DNA of 64,000 bases from Salsuginibacillus halophilus (lineage in GTDB: Bacteria; Bacillota; Bacilli; Bacillales; Marinococcaceae), in the NCBI RefSeq assembly GCF_003014715.1, contig NZ_PYAV01000012.1:27197-91196 (forward strand), written 5' to 3'. The position numbers and the translations under genes are program-made. This document shows, piece after piece, positions 53,297 to 62,224 of this stretch. Numbering within the stretch: the first letter of the stretch is position 1; the number at the start of each line of letters is the position of its first letter. A model generated the notes under the pieces. It searched no databases and was not told the origin of the DNA. It saw only the letters and a program-made list of their open reading frames with translations.

Positions 53297-54232
53297 TTGT
53301 TGCTATTGGTTCTTGCGTTTCGCTCTATTTTACGTGGAGGGTTGGCACTGCTCCGTTCGATAGCAGTTGTTTCCTCCAGTGTGGCAACAATTATTTCAGC
53401 CATGCTTCCCTTCTTTTTATATTCAACCATCTCCACGAGCTATTTACTTATGATGTTTTTTGTTTTACTGCTCGGTGCATTTACAATTCATGGGGTACTG
53501 ACCCATGCTTTTAATGATTATATGGATTATCTCTCAGGTACTGATGCGTATAGTCCAGCGATTTTGTCAGGCGGCAGCCGTGTCATTCAAGATGGCATCA
53601 TCACGCCACCTGTACTTTGGCTTATCGGAAAATGGCTGGCGATTGCCCTTCTTGTTACCGCCTTTGTGTTGGCTCTTTTTTCATATTATATATTGAGCTT
53701 TCTTTTGGTGATCGGCGTCTGGGCAGCAGCTTCTTATTCCCTGCCCCCCTTGCGTTTAAGCTATCGGCCGTTTCTAGGAGAGTGGGGCAGTTTATTTCCA
53801 TCTATTCTATTTCTCGGACTTGCCGGTCCGTGGCTCATAGTAGGAGAAATCCCGGTATGGGCGGCGCAAAACGCTGTGATAAATGCATTATTTTGTCTTG
53901 CCTGGGTAATGGTTCATCATATTCCAGACCTTGATGCGGATAAGCGGGCTGTTCCTGCCAAACGCACCAGCGTAGTTTGGTTTGCAGATACGTTCGGCCG
54001 ATATTATGCAAGATTCCCAGCTTTGCTGTATCTGGGTGCAGCTGGATTGTGTATCATTTGGCTTGGCTTCGACCGTGTCTGGGCAACGGGTACGTTAACC
54101 ATCACCATCTCAATTGCACTGTTTCTCGTGCTGAAGATGGATGTAGAAAATCATCAGCAAGTCTCTTCTTATGAAAAAATATTATTGCTTCTCGCCATGA
54201 TTACTGCAGCAGCATTGGGGATTTTCATTTAA
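53297..54232 (+). CDS. UbiA family prenyltransferase
   Basis: A protein of about 310 residues with eight or nine membrane helices. The two Asp-rich motifs of UbiA enzymes are present: NDYMDYLSGTDA near residue 73 (NDxxD) and DLDADKRA near 215. The next loop has the conserved basic residues (KRTSVVWFADTFGRYYARF). It attaches a prenyl chain to an aromatic acceptor, as MenA does in menaquinone synthesis, but the acceptor is unknown here. The start is one of several TTG codons (53297, 53300, 53306) after aggaaaggg; 53306 has the best spacing. Confidence 0.78.
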   Translation: MLLLVLAFRSILRGGLALLRSIAVVSSSVATIISAMLPFFLYSTISTSYLLMMFFVLLLGAFTIHGVLTHAFNDYMDYLSGTDAYSPAILSGGSRVIQDGIITPPVLWLIGKWLAIALLVTAFVLALFSYYILSFLLVIGVWAAASYSLPPLRLSYRPFLGEWGSLFPSILFLGLAGPWLIVGEIPVWAAQNAVINALFCLAWVMVHHIPDLDADKRAVPAKRTSVVWFADTFGRYYARFPALLYLGAAGLCIIWLGFDRVWATGTLTITISIALFLVLKMDVENHQQVSSYEKILLLLAMITAAALGIFI

Positions 54233-54262
54233 CTCACTACAACACAAAATGTGCACCCGCAA

Positions 54263-54308
54263 CAGAAGAAGCGACCCCCGGCAACATTGCCTGGAGTCGC
54301 TTCTTGTT
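54263..54308 (+). terminator. Rho-independent terminator
   Basis: AAGAAGCGAC pairs with GTCGCTTCTT, and the inner CCCGGCAACATTGCCTGG arm extends the stem. It is followed by GTTATTC, a modest U-tract, 30 bases after the prenyltransferase stop codon. Confidence 0.75.
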
Positions 54309-54534
54309 ATTCGGTTATCTTCTATTCTCCTGGCGGCTCCCTTATCATCCACTACGAATGAGCGTTAAAGCTTGAGAAGGCTTGAGGAAGTCAGGAAAAA
54401 ACGCTAAAAAGCGCATGAGAACAGGCTTGAAAAAATTATGAGGGAGGTAGAAAAGGCCGAAAAATGATAAAAAACGCGACCCGCTGATGGCTGATTCAGG
54501 GCCCGCGATCTGGGTGGCGCTTGATCCAATTTTG

Positions 54535-54627
54535 GAAACTCGAGTTTCACTTTGGAACGTTGGAGTTCAAAATGGAAAGTGAGAGTTTTAGGTGGACACT
54601 TGAGCGGGCGCGTGTGCGACACCTTTT
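54535..54627. repeat. four-unit 20-bp tandem repeat (TGGA type) ending in a 28-bp motif
   Basis: Units of exactly 20 bases follow each other: TGGAAACTCGAGTTTCACTT, TGGAACGTTGGAGTTCAAAA, TGGAAAGTGAGAGTTTTAGG, TGGACACTTGAGCGGGCGCG. The end overlaps a 28-bp segment (54600-54627) that recurs with one mismatch at 62721-62748. It lies downstream of the XRE gene. A 72-codon frame covering it is not a gene. Confidence 0.8.
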
Positions 54628-54646
54628 AATTCATAGAGGTCAGTAG

Positions 54647-54838
54647 TTAATCATTGATGAACAGATCATCGACAGTAGTACATAAAACAGAAGCCAAATT
54701 AAAAGCTAATTGTAATGTAGGGTCATATTTATTGTTTTCTATCGCGTTTATTGTTTGTCTTGATACTTCACATTGTTTAGCAATTTCATCCTGAGACAGC
54801 TTTTTTGCTTTTCTGAGTTCGCGGATACGATTTTCCAT
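54647..54838 (-). CDS. XRE-family helix-turn-helix regulator (YozG-like)
   Basis: A 63-residue protein that is almost only an HTH_3 domain: IRELRKAKKLSQDEIAKQCE, then VSRQTINAIENNKYDPTLQL. Such short regulators usually pair with a small membrane protein encoded next to them, as here (gap 2 bp), and repress their own promoter. The 63-residue length matches the subgroup. Its likely operator is the nested inverted repeat at 55167-55240. Confidence 0.9.
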   Translation of the reverse strand: MENRIRELRKAKKLSQDEIAKQCEVSRQTINAIENNKYDPTLQLAFNLASVLCTTVDDLFIND

Positions 54839-54840
54839 AA

Positions 54841-55149
54841 TTAAGCATACTTCCTTCTCCAGTACAGGAGTGTAATAAGGTAGATTAGGGAAATCGAAGT
54901 TAAATAAGAATGTGGACTCATACCACCGTATGTGCCATCACCCCAAAGTTGAATATACATAGATTTACCCATCTCATAGATGAATAAACCAATTACTACG
55001 GTAAAAGTAAAAGATTGTGATTTCATTTTAATTAACTTTTTTCTTTCATCCCCGTGATGAGGCAGTGTTGTAAGCACTATGATAATTAGGGTGATATTTA
55101 TTACTAATAACCCTAGCAAACTAATCATTATCCAATCCATAAATTTCAT
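54841..55149 (-). CDS. small membrane protein co-transcribed with the XRE regulator
   Basis: The 102-residue protein has an N-terminal helix (WIMISLLGLLVINITLIIIVL), a basic loop (ERKKLIKMKSQ), a second helix (FTFTVVIGLFIYEMG), a polar segment and a third helix ending in YWRRKYA. The pairing of a YozG-like regulator with a membrane protein of about 100-160 residues is common in bacilli, but its role is unknown. Start: gggggaATG, weak spacing; an ATG three codons later (MDWIM) is an alternative. Confidence 0.75.
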   Translation of the reverse strand: MKFMDWIMISLLGLLVINITLIIIVLTTLPHHGDERKKLIKMKSQSFTFTVVIGLFIYEMGKSMYIQLWGDGTYGGMSPHSYLTSISLIYLITLLYWRRKYA

Positions 55150-55166
55150 TCCCCCTCACAAAAAGT

Positions 55167-55240
55167 AAAAGGTATTTGACACTTCGTATTGTACCATCAC
55201 GGTTCATAATGTCAAATACTTTTTACATCATAAACCGTGA
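55167..55240 (-). promoter_or_regulatory. promoter of the XRE operon inside nested inverted repeats
   Basis: On the minus strand TTGACA and TACAAT (16 bases apart; plus-strand 55210-55215 and 55188-55193) form the promoter. The arms AAAAGGTATTTGACA (55167-55181) and TGTCAAATACTTTT (55210-55223) are inverted copies bracketing it. A second pair, ATCACGGTTCATA (55197-55209) and the inverted CATAAACCGTGAT (55229-55241), overlaps. This design suits autorepression by the XRE protein. Confidence 0.7.
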
Positions 55241-55241
55241 T

Positions 55242-55557
55242 TTATTAAGATTAAACTAAAAGCAACAATCTTTTAAAAAACAGCCATAAGCAAAAACGTC
55301 CTATCCCCCACCAAAAAAAGCAGAGGCATAGCTCACACCCTTGCTTGAATTATATTCTAATGTATTTATTCACCTAACTTTATCAAACCTAAAAAGCCAA
55401 TATAGTTCGGTAGGTTACACTATCAAGGCTATCTACTTGATACTGTTTGCTGGATAACAACATCAACCTCCTTCCAATTCTCCCACCCTGCTACTCCAAC
55501 AATTAGCTTTAGCAAATCATTCCTGTTTCTATCTAGACGCCTATATCTCTGGTATAT
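55242..55557. other. AT-rich intergenic region before hsdM
   Basis: About 315 bases with no convincing gene. The sequence is AT-rich and probably carries the promoter of the restriction operon. No clear consensus pair or hairpin was identified by eye. Confidence 0.5.
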
Positions 55558-55593
55558 TTGAAAGTAGACAGGATATTTATGGAGGTTACAACC

Positions 55594-57078
55594 TTGGCAA
55601 AATTAACACAACAAGAACTCGAAGCGCACTTATGGGAATCAGCCAACATTCTACGTGGAAGTATAGATTCATCCGATTATAAAAACTACATCTTCGGCCT
55701 CCTCTTTTTAAAACGGCTAAGTGATGTATTTGTTGAAAAAGCAACCGAGATCGAACAAGAAGAAAATGATGATTATGGTTGGCACGACCCTGATGAACAT
55801 CAATTCTTCGTTCCAGAACGGGCGCGCTGGAGTCATATTCAAATTCAGACGAACGACATCGGTAATGAGATTAATAAAGCCTTCGAAGCATTAGAAGAAG
55901 AAAATACTGCCCTTCAAGGGGTGCTGGCAACGATTGACTTCAACGACAAGGAAAAACTGCCTGATAAATTGTTGATGCAGCTTATTCAGCACTTCTCTGC
56001 CATTGACTTAAGCAATGGTAACTTATCCGAACCTGATATGCTTGGCCGTGCTTATGAATATTTAATTAAGCAGTTTGCTGATGATGCTGGAAAAAAAGGC
56101 GGCGAGTTCTATACGCCATCAAAAGTTGTTGAACTCATTGTTAACTTAATTAAGCCTGAAGAAGGTATGCGCGTGTGTGATCCGACCGTCGGTTCAGGCG
56201 GAATGCTCGTTCAGTCGGTCGACTACATCAAAGCTCAGGGCGGTGACCCGCGGAACTTATCACTGCACGGGCAGGAGCGAAACTTGAGCACCTGGGCGAT
56301 CTGTAAAATGAACTTACTGCTGCACGGTTTGAGCGACCATCGGATTGAGCGCGGCGACACAATTCGCGAACCTGAACTCTTAGGCGAAGATAAAGAGCTT
56401 CTATTATATGACCGTGTGATTGCCAATCCGCCATTCTCTTTAAAGAACTGGGGGCGTGAAGAAGCTGAAGGTGATGAGTACGGGCGCTTTCGTTACGGCT
56501 TGCCGCCAAAAAACGCAGGTGACTACGGCTTTGTACAGCACATGGCTTCAACCCTGAACCACCAAGGTAAAGCAGGCGTCGTCATGCCGCACGGCGTTTT
56601 ATTCCGTGGCGGCGCAGAAGGTAAGATTCGTGAAGGCTTATTGAAAGACGATTTAATTGAAGCGATTATCGGGCTGCCAGCCAACCTCTTCTACGGCACA
56701 GGAATCCCAGCATGCATTATGATTTTGAATCGTAATAAAACTGAGGAGCAAAAAGGTAAAGTCTTTATCTTAGATGGCTCAAATGATTATCAAGAAGGCA
56801 AAAACCAAAACCACCTTCGCGACGAAGACATCACAAAAATTGTAGAAGCGTATGATGCGTGGGAAGATCAGGAGAAATTCTGCCGTGTGGTCGACCTTGA
56901 GGAAATCAAAGAGAATGAGTACAACTTAAACATTGCCCGCTACATCGATACGACCGAAGAAGAAGAAGAAATCGACGTACAATCAGCAGTCGCTGAACTG
57001 AAAAAGCTCGAGCAAGAACGTGAAGAGATTGAAGCGAAGATGTATGGGTATTTGAAGGAGTTGGGGTATGGTGGATAG
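55594..57078 (+). CDS. hsdM: type I restriction-modification system, DNA methyltransferase (M) subunit
   Basis: The 494-residue protein has an N-terminal HsdM_N region (GSIDSSDYKNYIFGLLFLKR), then an N6-adenine methyltransferase domain with SAM motif I DPTVGSGGML near residue 200 and catalytic motif IV NPPFSLKNW near 285. It methylates the host sites and is needed for restriction with HsdS and HsdR. TTG 55594 is 8 bases after ggagg; the more upstream in-frame starts read through that site. It overlaps hsdS by 11 bases. Confidence 0.93.
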   Translation: MAKLTQQELEAHLWESANILRGSIDSSDYKNYIFGLLFLKRLSDVFVEKATEIEQEENDDYGWHDPDEHQFFVPERARWSHIQIQTNDIGNEINKAFEALEEENTALQGVLATIDFNDKEKLPDKLLMQLIQHFSAIDLSNGNLSEPDMLGRAYEYLIKQFADDAGKKGGEFYTPSKVVELIVNLIKPEEGMRVCDPTVGSGGMLVQSVDYIKAQGGDPRNLSLHGQERNLSTWAICKMNLLLHGLSDHRIERGDTIREPELLGEDKELLLYDRVIANPPFSLKNWGREEAEGDEYGRFRYGLPPKNAGDYGFVQHMASTLNHQGKAGVVMPHGVLFRGGAEGKIREGLLKDDLIEAIIGLPANLFYGTGIPACIMILNRNKTEEQKGKVFILDGSNDYQEGKNQNHLRDEDITKIVEAYDAWEDQEKFCRVVDLEEIKENEYNLNIARYIDTTEEEEEIDVQSAVAELKKLEQEREEIEAKMYGYLKELGYGG

Positions 57079-58309
57079 TACTCAACATACATGGCTTTTC
57101 AAAACTTTTGATTCAATTTGTGAAGTCAGGCAGGAAAAATTCAATCCAAACAAGAATCCTGAACATCCCTATATAGGCTTAGAACATATCGAATCGGGTT
57201 CAGGGGTTATTAATAGTATAGGTTCCTCAACTGATACATCCAGTATGAAAAATGTGTTTAAAGAAGGTGATGTCTTATTTGGCAAATTACGACCTTACCT
57301 TCAAAAATATTGGCTCGCTAACTTCGATGGCGTATGCGCTACAGAAATATTACCTCTGATAGCAAAAAACAACATTGATAATAGATACTTATTTTATTTA
57401 GTACAAAAAGGTAGTTTTATTCGCTACCTATCTAACAGAGCTTTTGGTACTAGGATGCCGAGGACCTCGTGGGGTGAAATGTCAGAATACGAAACACTAG
57501 TGCCTATAAGAATAGTAGAACAACAAAAAATCGCAGCAATCCTCTCCTCGGTCGATGAAGCGATCGAAAAAACGGAGCAAATCATCGAGCAAACCGAGAC
57601 AGTAAAAAAAGGGTTAATGCAGCAGCTTTTTAAGCGAGGTATAAATGATTTCAAACTTAAAAAAACTTCTATCGGCGACATCCCGTGTGATTGGACATTA
57701 ACTAATATAGATTCCATTGCAACTGTTACAAAGTTAGCTGGGTTTGAATTCACGGAACACATTGAATATGTAAATAGTGGCGATATAATTGCTGTTAGAG
57801 GCCTTAATATAAAAGAGGGAAGACTAAAGCTTGACGAAGTTAAGAAAATATACAAGGATGTATCTGACAAATTAACTAGATCAAAGTTATATTATAATGA
57901 CTTGGTATTTACTTATGTAGGTACTATTGGTGAAGTAGCTATTATTAAGGAAGAAGATCAATACCACCTAGCACCAAATGTTGCTAAATTAACTTTAAAT
58001 GAAGGCACTCCAGATTATTTGTACTATTACTTGAGGTCACCTATAGCCTTGAAAGAGATAAACAGTTTACTCACAACAACATCTCAACCTGCATTATCAA
58101 TGGGGAATATCAGAAAAATAAGAGTCCCTTTACCAAGTAGCGAGGAGCAAGCAAGAATATATAAAATTATAGAATCAGTAGATGATAAAATGCATTTCTA
58201 TAAAAAGAAACTTGAGAAATTGATGAAACTAAAACAAGGCTTGATGCAACAACTTCTAACAGGAAAGGTCCGTGTGCCGATCGATGAAGACGAGGAGGTG
58301 CTGCCGTGA
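57068..58309 (+). CDS. hsdS: type I restriction-modification system, specificity (S) subunit
   Basis: The 413-residue protein has two target-recognition domains (about 8-150 and 205-370). Each is followed by a conserved helical spacer: EQQKIAAILSSVDEAIEKTE with GLMQQLF after the first and EEQARIYKIIESVDDKMHFY with GLMQQLLTGKVRV after the second. The TRDs set the bipartite DNA sequence recognised. The TRD coding parts are visibly more AT-rich than the spacer parts and hsdM/hsdR, as expected where TRDs are exchanged by recombination. It overlaps hsdM and hsdR by a few bases. Confidence 0.93.
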   Translation: MVDSTQHTWLFKTFDSICEVRQEKFNPNKNPEHPYIGLEHIESGSGVINSIGSSTDTSSMKNVFKEGDVLFGKLRPYLQKYWLANFDGVCATEILPLIAKNNIDNRYLFYLVQKGSFIRYLSNRAFGTRMPRTSWGEMSEYETLVPIRIVEQQKIAAILSSVDEAIEKTEQIIEQTETVKKGLMQQLFKRGINDFKLKKTSIGDIPCDWTLTNIDSIATVTKLAGFEFTEHIEYVNSGDIIAVRGLNIKEGRLKLDEVKKIYKDVSDKLTRSKLYYNDLVFTYVGTIGEVAIIKEEDQYHLAPNVAKLTLNEGTPDYLYYYLRSPIALKEINSLLTTTSQPALSMGNIRKIRVPLPSSEEQARIYKIIESVDDKMHFYKKKLEKLMKLKQGLMQQLLTGKVRVPIDEDEEVLP

Positions 58310-61245
58310 GTGATGTGCCATCGTTAAATGAAGAAACATTAGTGGAAAATCGGATGATTGCTCAGCTTGAAAAGCTTGGTTACACGTATGTACATGGGGC
58401 AGTGCTGGATCATGAGCGGACCTCTCAGACCGAAGTTGTTTTAAAAGAGCGGCTGCGGGATGCGATAAAGCACTTTAACCCTTGGCTTGAGGAAAACAAC
58501 GTAAACAAAGTTGTGCGCAAAGTTACTCACATGGAAGCAACCAGCTTGATGGAGGCGAACCAACACTTCCATGAGCTTTTAATTAACCATTTATCCGTCC
58601 AGCAGGATGTTGGCAGCGGGCGTAAAAGCCAGACGGTGAAGTTGATTGACTTTCACAATATCGACAACAATGACTTCTTAATCACGAGCCAGTTCAGCTA
58701 TACACACGCAAATGACACCATCCGCCCTGATATTGTTCTCTACGTTAATGGATTGCCGCTTGTCGTCATTGAATGCAAGAGCCCTGTCCTCCAGCCTGAA
58801 GAACAAATAGGTCAAGGGGTTAAGCAGCTGCGGCGGTATCAGCGTGAAAACGAAGCATTGTTCCACTACAACCAATTTATGATCGCAACGAGCAACGATC
58901 GGGCAAATGTGGGAACCATCGGAGCCAAAGCCCAGCATTTCAGCGCGTGGAAGGAACCATATCCCCTTCGTGTGGAAGACATCGGTGAACATCCGACCCC
59001 GCAGGATATTTTAACGGCAGGGATTTTAGATAAAGCTCGGTTGTTTGACATCTTATTAAACTTTATCGTGTATGAACCTGAAGACGGTAAAGTGATTAAA
59101 AAAATGACACGCTACCAGCAGTACCGTGCCGTAAATAAAGCCGTTGAGCGCATTTTGCAAGGGGAACATCCGCAGGCGCGCGGCGGTATCGTCTGGGCAA
59201 CGCAAGGTTCAGGTAAATCACTCTCGATGGTATTTTTATCGATGAAGCTCCGCCGCATGCAGACGATGGAGAACCCTATCATTGTCGTTGTAACAGACCG
59301 CCAGGACCTCGACCAGCAAATCACAAACACATTTAAGCGCTGCGGCTTTCCAAACCCCCAGCAGGCCGAGTCGGTGGAGGAACTGAAAACTTTGCTTCAA
59401 CAAGGACCTGGAGCTACCGTCATGACATTAGTGCAGAAATTCCAAGCCGATGAAGGTGAGGACTACCCTTTATTAACAGACTCGGAAAATGTCATCGTGC
59501 TCGTGGATGAGTCCCATCGCTCCCAATACAGTTCACTAGCAATGAATATGCGAAGCGGCCTGCCCAATGCGACTTACATCGGCTTTACAGGAACACCGAT
59601 CGACAAAGAGGATAAAAGCACCCTCCGCACATTCGGCTCTTATATTGATAAATATCCGATCGAAAAAGCTGTGGAAGATGGTGCCACGGTGCCGATCTTT
59701 TATGAGGCTCGCTTGGTGGATCTGCATGTGCAGGGTGAAACAATTGATTCGTTATTTGACCGCTTTTTCCGCGATTATTCTGACGAAGATCAAGAGCGGA
59801 TTAAACAGAAGTTTGTTACAGAAGAAGCCATCACCGCTTCCCCGAAGCGTCTAAAAACCGTAGTCCTCGACATCATCAATCACTTTGAAGCACACATTCA
59901 GCCGAACGGTTTTAAAGCACAAATTGTTTCGATATCACGCGAAGCTGCGGTTGCTTACAAAAAGCTATTAGATGAACTAAGCGACTATGAATCGGCAGTT
60001 ATTATTTCCAGCAGTCACAATGATTCTGAAGAGATGAAACAATACGGCTTGTCTGATGCCGAGGAAAAGGCGTATATTCAACGGTTTAAAAAGCCGCTCG
60101 AAGAAGATCCCCTCGCTTTTTTAATTGTATGCGATAAGCTTTTAACAGGCTTTGATGCGCCGATCGAACAAGTAATGTATTTGGACAAGCCGCTGAAGGA
60201 GCATAATTTACTACAGGCGATCGCGCGGACGAACCGTACCCATGACAAGAAGACGCACGGCTTGATCGTCGATTATTACGGGGTATCACAATTTCTCGAA
60301 GAAGCTTTAGGCATTTTCCATGAAGAAGATATTAAAGGTGCGATGCATCATGTGGACGAGGAAATCCCCCGCTTAGAATCACGCCATCGCCAGGCGATGC
60401 GTTTTTTCGATTACAAAAGAAAAGATGATATTGAAGCATGCCTGCAGGTGCTCGAGCCTGAAGATGTCAGGCATAAGTTCGACACCGCATTTAAGAAGTT
60501 TTCTGAAAGTATGGATATGATTATGCCGAGCCCAAAAGCGAATCCCTACCTTGATGACTTAAAATGGTTAGGTAAAATTCGCAAGCTGGCCAAATCCCGT
60601 TACCACGTTGATGACGGCACACTGGACATTTCAGACTGTGGCGGTAAAGTTCGTGAGTTGATCGAAGAATATGTATATGCTTCCACCCCTGAAGTGTTAT
60701 TTGACCCTGTAAACATTTTAACGAACAAATTTGATGAGAAGCTCGATGAGTTAAAAACTCCTGAAGCGAAAGCCGCTGAAATGGAGCATGCCATTAAAAA
60801 CGAAATTCGGGTGAAGCTCGATGAAAACCCTGTGAAATACACGTCCATTAAAGAGCGGTTGGAAGAATTGATTGAACAGCGGAAAAACCGCCAGCTCACC
60901 ATTGAAGAGTTGTTGGAAGAATATCACGCCATACGCGAAGAAATGATCAGTATGAAAGAAGAGAGCCAGTCATACGGGCTGAGCGAAGCTAGACAGCTGC
61001 CATTTTACCAGCTTATCGAGCAGCAGCTTCCTGCAGGTTACGAACAGGAAAGCCTCAAAGATTTAACCGAGATTATTACAGACATTATCCAGGAACATGC
61101 GGTGATCGACTGGACGAAAAAAGACGATGTAAAGAGGGAAATGCGTCAGAAGCTCAAAAAACAGCTTCGAGCCAGCTCTTTGCCAAACGATCAAGTCGAT
61201 AGCGTTGCAAGACAGTTGTTGGAGCTAGGCCAAAAGAACTACTAA
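58306..61245 (+). CDS. hsdR: type I restriction-modification system, restriction (R) subunit
   Basis: The 979-residue protein has an N-terminal nuclease domain with the PD-ExK core RPDIVLYVNGLPLVVIECKS near residues 143-162. The SF2 motor has Walker A QGSGKSLSM near 308, VDESHRSQ near 400, FTGTPI near 425 and motif VI-like LLTGFDAP near 618. A long helical C-terminal part (EQRKNRQLTIEELLEEYHAI) binds the methylase complex. It translocates and cuts unmodified DNA. The GTG start overlaps the hsdS stop and follows gaggagg. Confidence 0.93.
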   Translation: MSDVPSLNEETLVENRMIAQLEKLGYTYVHGAVLDHERTSQTEVVLKERLRDAIKHFNPWLEENNVNKVVRKVTHMEATSLMEANQHFHELLINHLSVQQDVGSGRKSQTVKLIDFHNIDNNDFLITSQFSYTHANDTIRPDIVLYVNGLPLVVIECKSPVLQPEEQIGQGVKQLRRYQRENEALFHYNQFMIATSNDRANVGTIGAKAQHFSAWKEPYPLRVEDIGEHPTPQDILTAGILDKARLFDILLNFIVYEPEDGKVIKKMTRYQQYRAVNKAVERILQGEHPQARGGIVWATQGSGKSLSMVFLSMKLRRMQTMENPIIVVVTDRQDLDQQITNTFKRCGFPNPQQAESVEELKTLLQQGPGATVMTLVQKFQADEGEDYPLLTDSENVIVLVDESHRSQYSSLAMNMRSGLPNATYIGFTGTPIDKEDKSTLRTFGSYIDKYPIEKAVEDGATVPIFYEARLVDLHVQGETIDSLFDRFFRDYSDEDQERIKQKFVTEEAITASPKRLKTVVLDIINHFEAHIQPNGFKAQIVSISREAAVAYKKLLDELSDYESAVIISSSHNDSEEMKQYGLSDAEEKAYIQRFKKPLEEDPLAFLIVCDKLLTGFDAPIEQVMYLDKPLKEHNLLQAIARTNRTHDKKTHGLIVDYYGVSQFLEEALGIFHEEDIKGAMHHVDEEIPRLESRHRQAMRFFDYKRKDDIEACLQVLEPEDVRHKFDTAFKKFSESMDMIMPSPKANPYLDDLKWLGKIRKLAKSRYHVDDGTLDISDCGGKVRELIEEYVYASTPEVLFDPVNILTNKFDEKLDELKTPEAKAAEMEHAIKNEIRVKLDENPVKYTSIKERLEELIEQRKNRQLTIEELLEEYHAIREEMISMKEESQSYGLSEARQLPFYQLIEQQLPAGYEQESLKDLTEIITDIIQEHAVIDWTKKDDVKREMRQKLKKQLRASSLPNDQVDSVARQLLELGQKNY

Positions 61246-61249
61246 CCAT

Positions 61250-61294
61250 GTCAGCGGCATATCCTCAATACCACGAGGGTGTGCCGCTTTTTTT
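61250..61294. terminator. terminator between hsdR and the metallopeptidase gene
   Basis: AGCGGCA-TATCCTC pairs with GAGGGTG-TGCCGCT around a small loop and runs into seven T on the plus strand. It begins 6 bases after the hsdR stop codon, and the T-run abuts the stop codon of the convergent metallopeptidase gene. Confidence 0.88.
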
Positions 61295-61297
61295 GGT

Positions 61298-62029
61298 TTA
61301 TCCGATGCTGTGAAGTTCCATGCCGTGTACCCTGAGCCACTCTTTCGAGGTTTCATATTCAGGCAGAATAGATTTCACAAGCTGCCAAAACTTTTCGCTA
61401 TGTTCAGGTACAAGCAAATGAGCCAGCTCGTGAACAATCACATAATCGACAACATGCATTGGCGCCATGACAATACGCCAGTTAATATAAATATCTCCGT
61501 TGGATGTACATGTCCCCCATCGCTTATCCTGCGTTTTTAACTGCAGCGACTGCGCTGTTACCCCTAAGAGAGATTGATAATAATTGGCGCGCGCCTGCAC
61601 TTTTTTACAGCCGTGGTGTCGGTACCAGGTGATTAATTTTGACTCAAGTGCTTCTTCAATTTGATTCTGTGTCCACGTCTGCGGTACCTCAGCAATAAAA
61701 CGCCCCTGCTTTAACTGAATCGATGCCCGTTGTACAGGTTCTTTCAACACCTTGAGACGATAATGACGACCAAGGTAAGGGAGTTTTTCACCGCTGACAA
61801 ACTCTTTCGGCGCCACCGCTGTTTGTACTTCATTCAGTTCTTCTAACTTTTGCGTAATCCATGGCGCTTTTTGATGAAGCACTTGATTGAGTTGGTCTTC
61901 AGCCACATGATCTGGCGTGTAAACGACAACACCATTCACTAAGTCTACAGCAATCTTAATATCTTTACGTTCACTTTGTACGAAGCAGCAGTATTGAATT
62001 TCAGTGGTGCCATATTGAAGTGTCGGCAT
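61298..62029 (-). CDS. YgjP-type (DUF45) zinc metallopeptidase
   Basis: The 243-residue protein has the zinc motif VIVHELAHLLVPEHSEKFW (HExxH with a third His) near residue 195, preceded by the diagnostic KRWGTCTSNGDIYINWRI. The N-terminal half is a beta-rich DUF45 region. Such proteins are often encoded beside type I restriction genes, as here, but their role in that setting is not settled. ATG 62029 is 10 bases after aagga; a GTG three codons earlier is possible. Confidence 0.87.
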   Translation of the reverse strand: MPTLQYGTTEIQYCCFVQSERKDIKIAVDLVNGVVVYTPDHVAEDQLNQVLHQKAPWITQKLEELNEVQTAVAPKEFVSGEKLPYLGRHYRLKVLKEPVQRASIQLKQGRFIAEVPQTWTQNQIEEALESKLITWYRHHGCKKVQARANYYQSLLGVTAQSLQLKTQDKRWGTCTSNGDIYINWRIVMAPMHVVDYVIVHELAHLLVPEHSEKFWQLVKSILPEYETSKEWLRVHGMELHSIG

Positions 62030-62180
62030 ATTTCTCACGTCCTTATCTCTTCGTTCATTTTACTATTTTCACGAACGACAAACAATTGGACGAAGGATAC
62101 ACTCCCACAAGCAGGTAAGCCTTGCCCCTCTGCCCCGCCTATAGGTTACACCAACCTTCTTTTAACCGCGCCTAACCCGA

Positions 62181-62214
62181 AAAAGCGACCCCCTTATCAA
62201 TTATGGAGGTCGCT
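62181..62214 (-). terminator. Rho-independent terminator of the XRE gene
   Basis: On the minus strand AGCGACC pairs with GGGTCGCT around a 16-base loop and runs into TTTTC. It lies 10 bases after the stop codon. Confidence 0.78.
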
Positions 62215-62224
62215 CCTTTATCAT

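Noticed and set aside
54404..54622. 72-codon minus-strand frame (MSHTRPLKCPPK)
   Set aside because: It lies over the 20-bp repeats. Its start comes from the 28-bp repeat and no family is matched.
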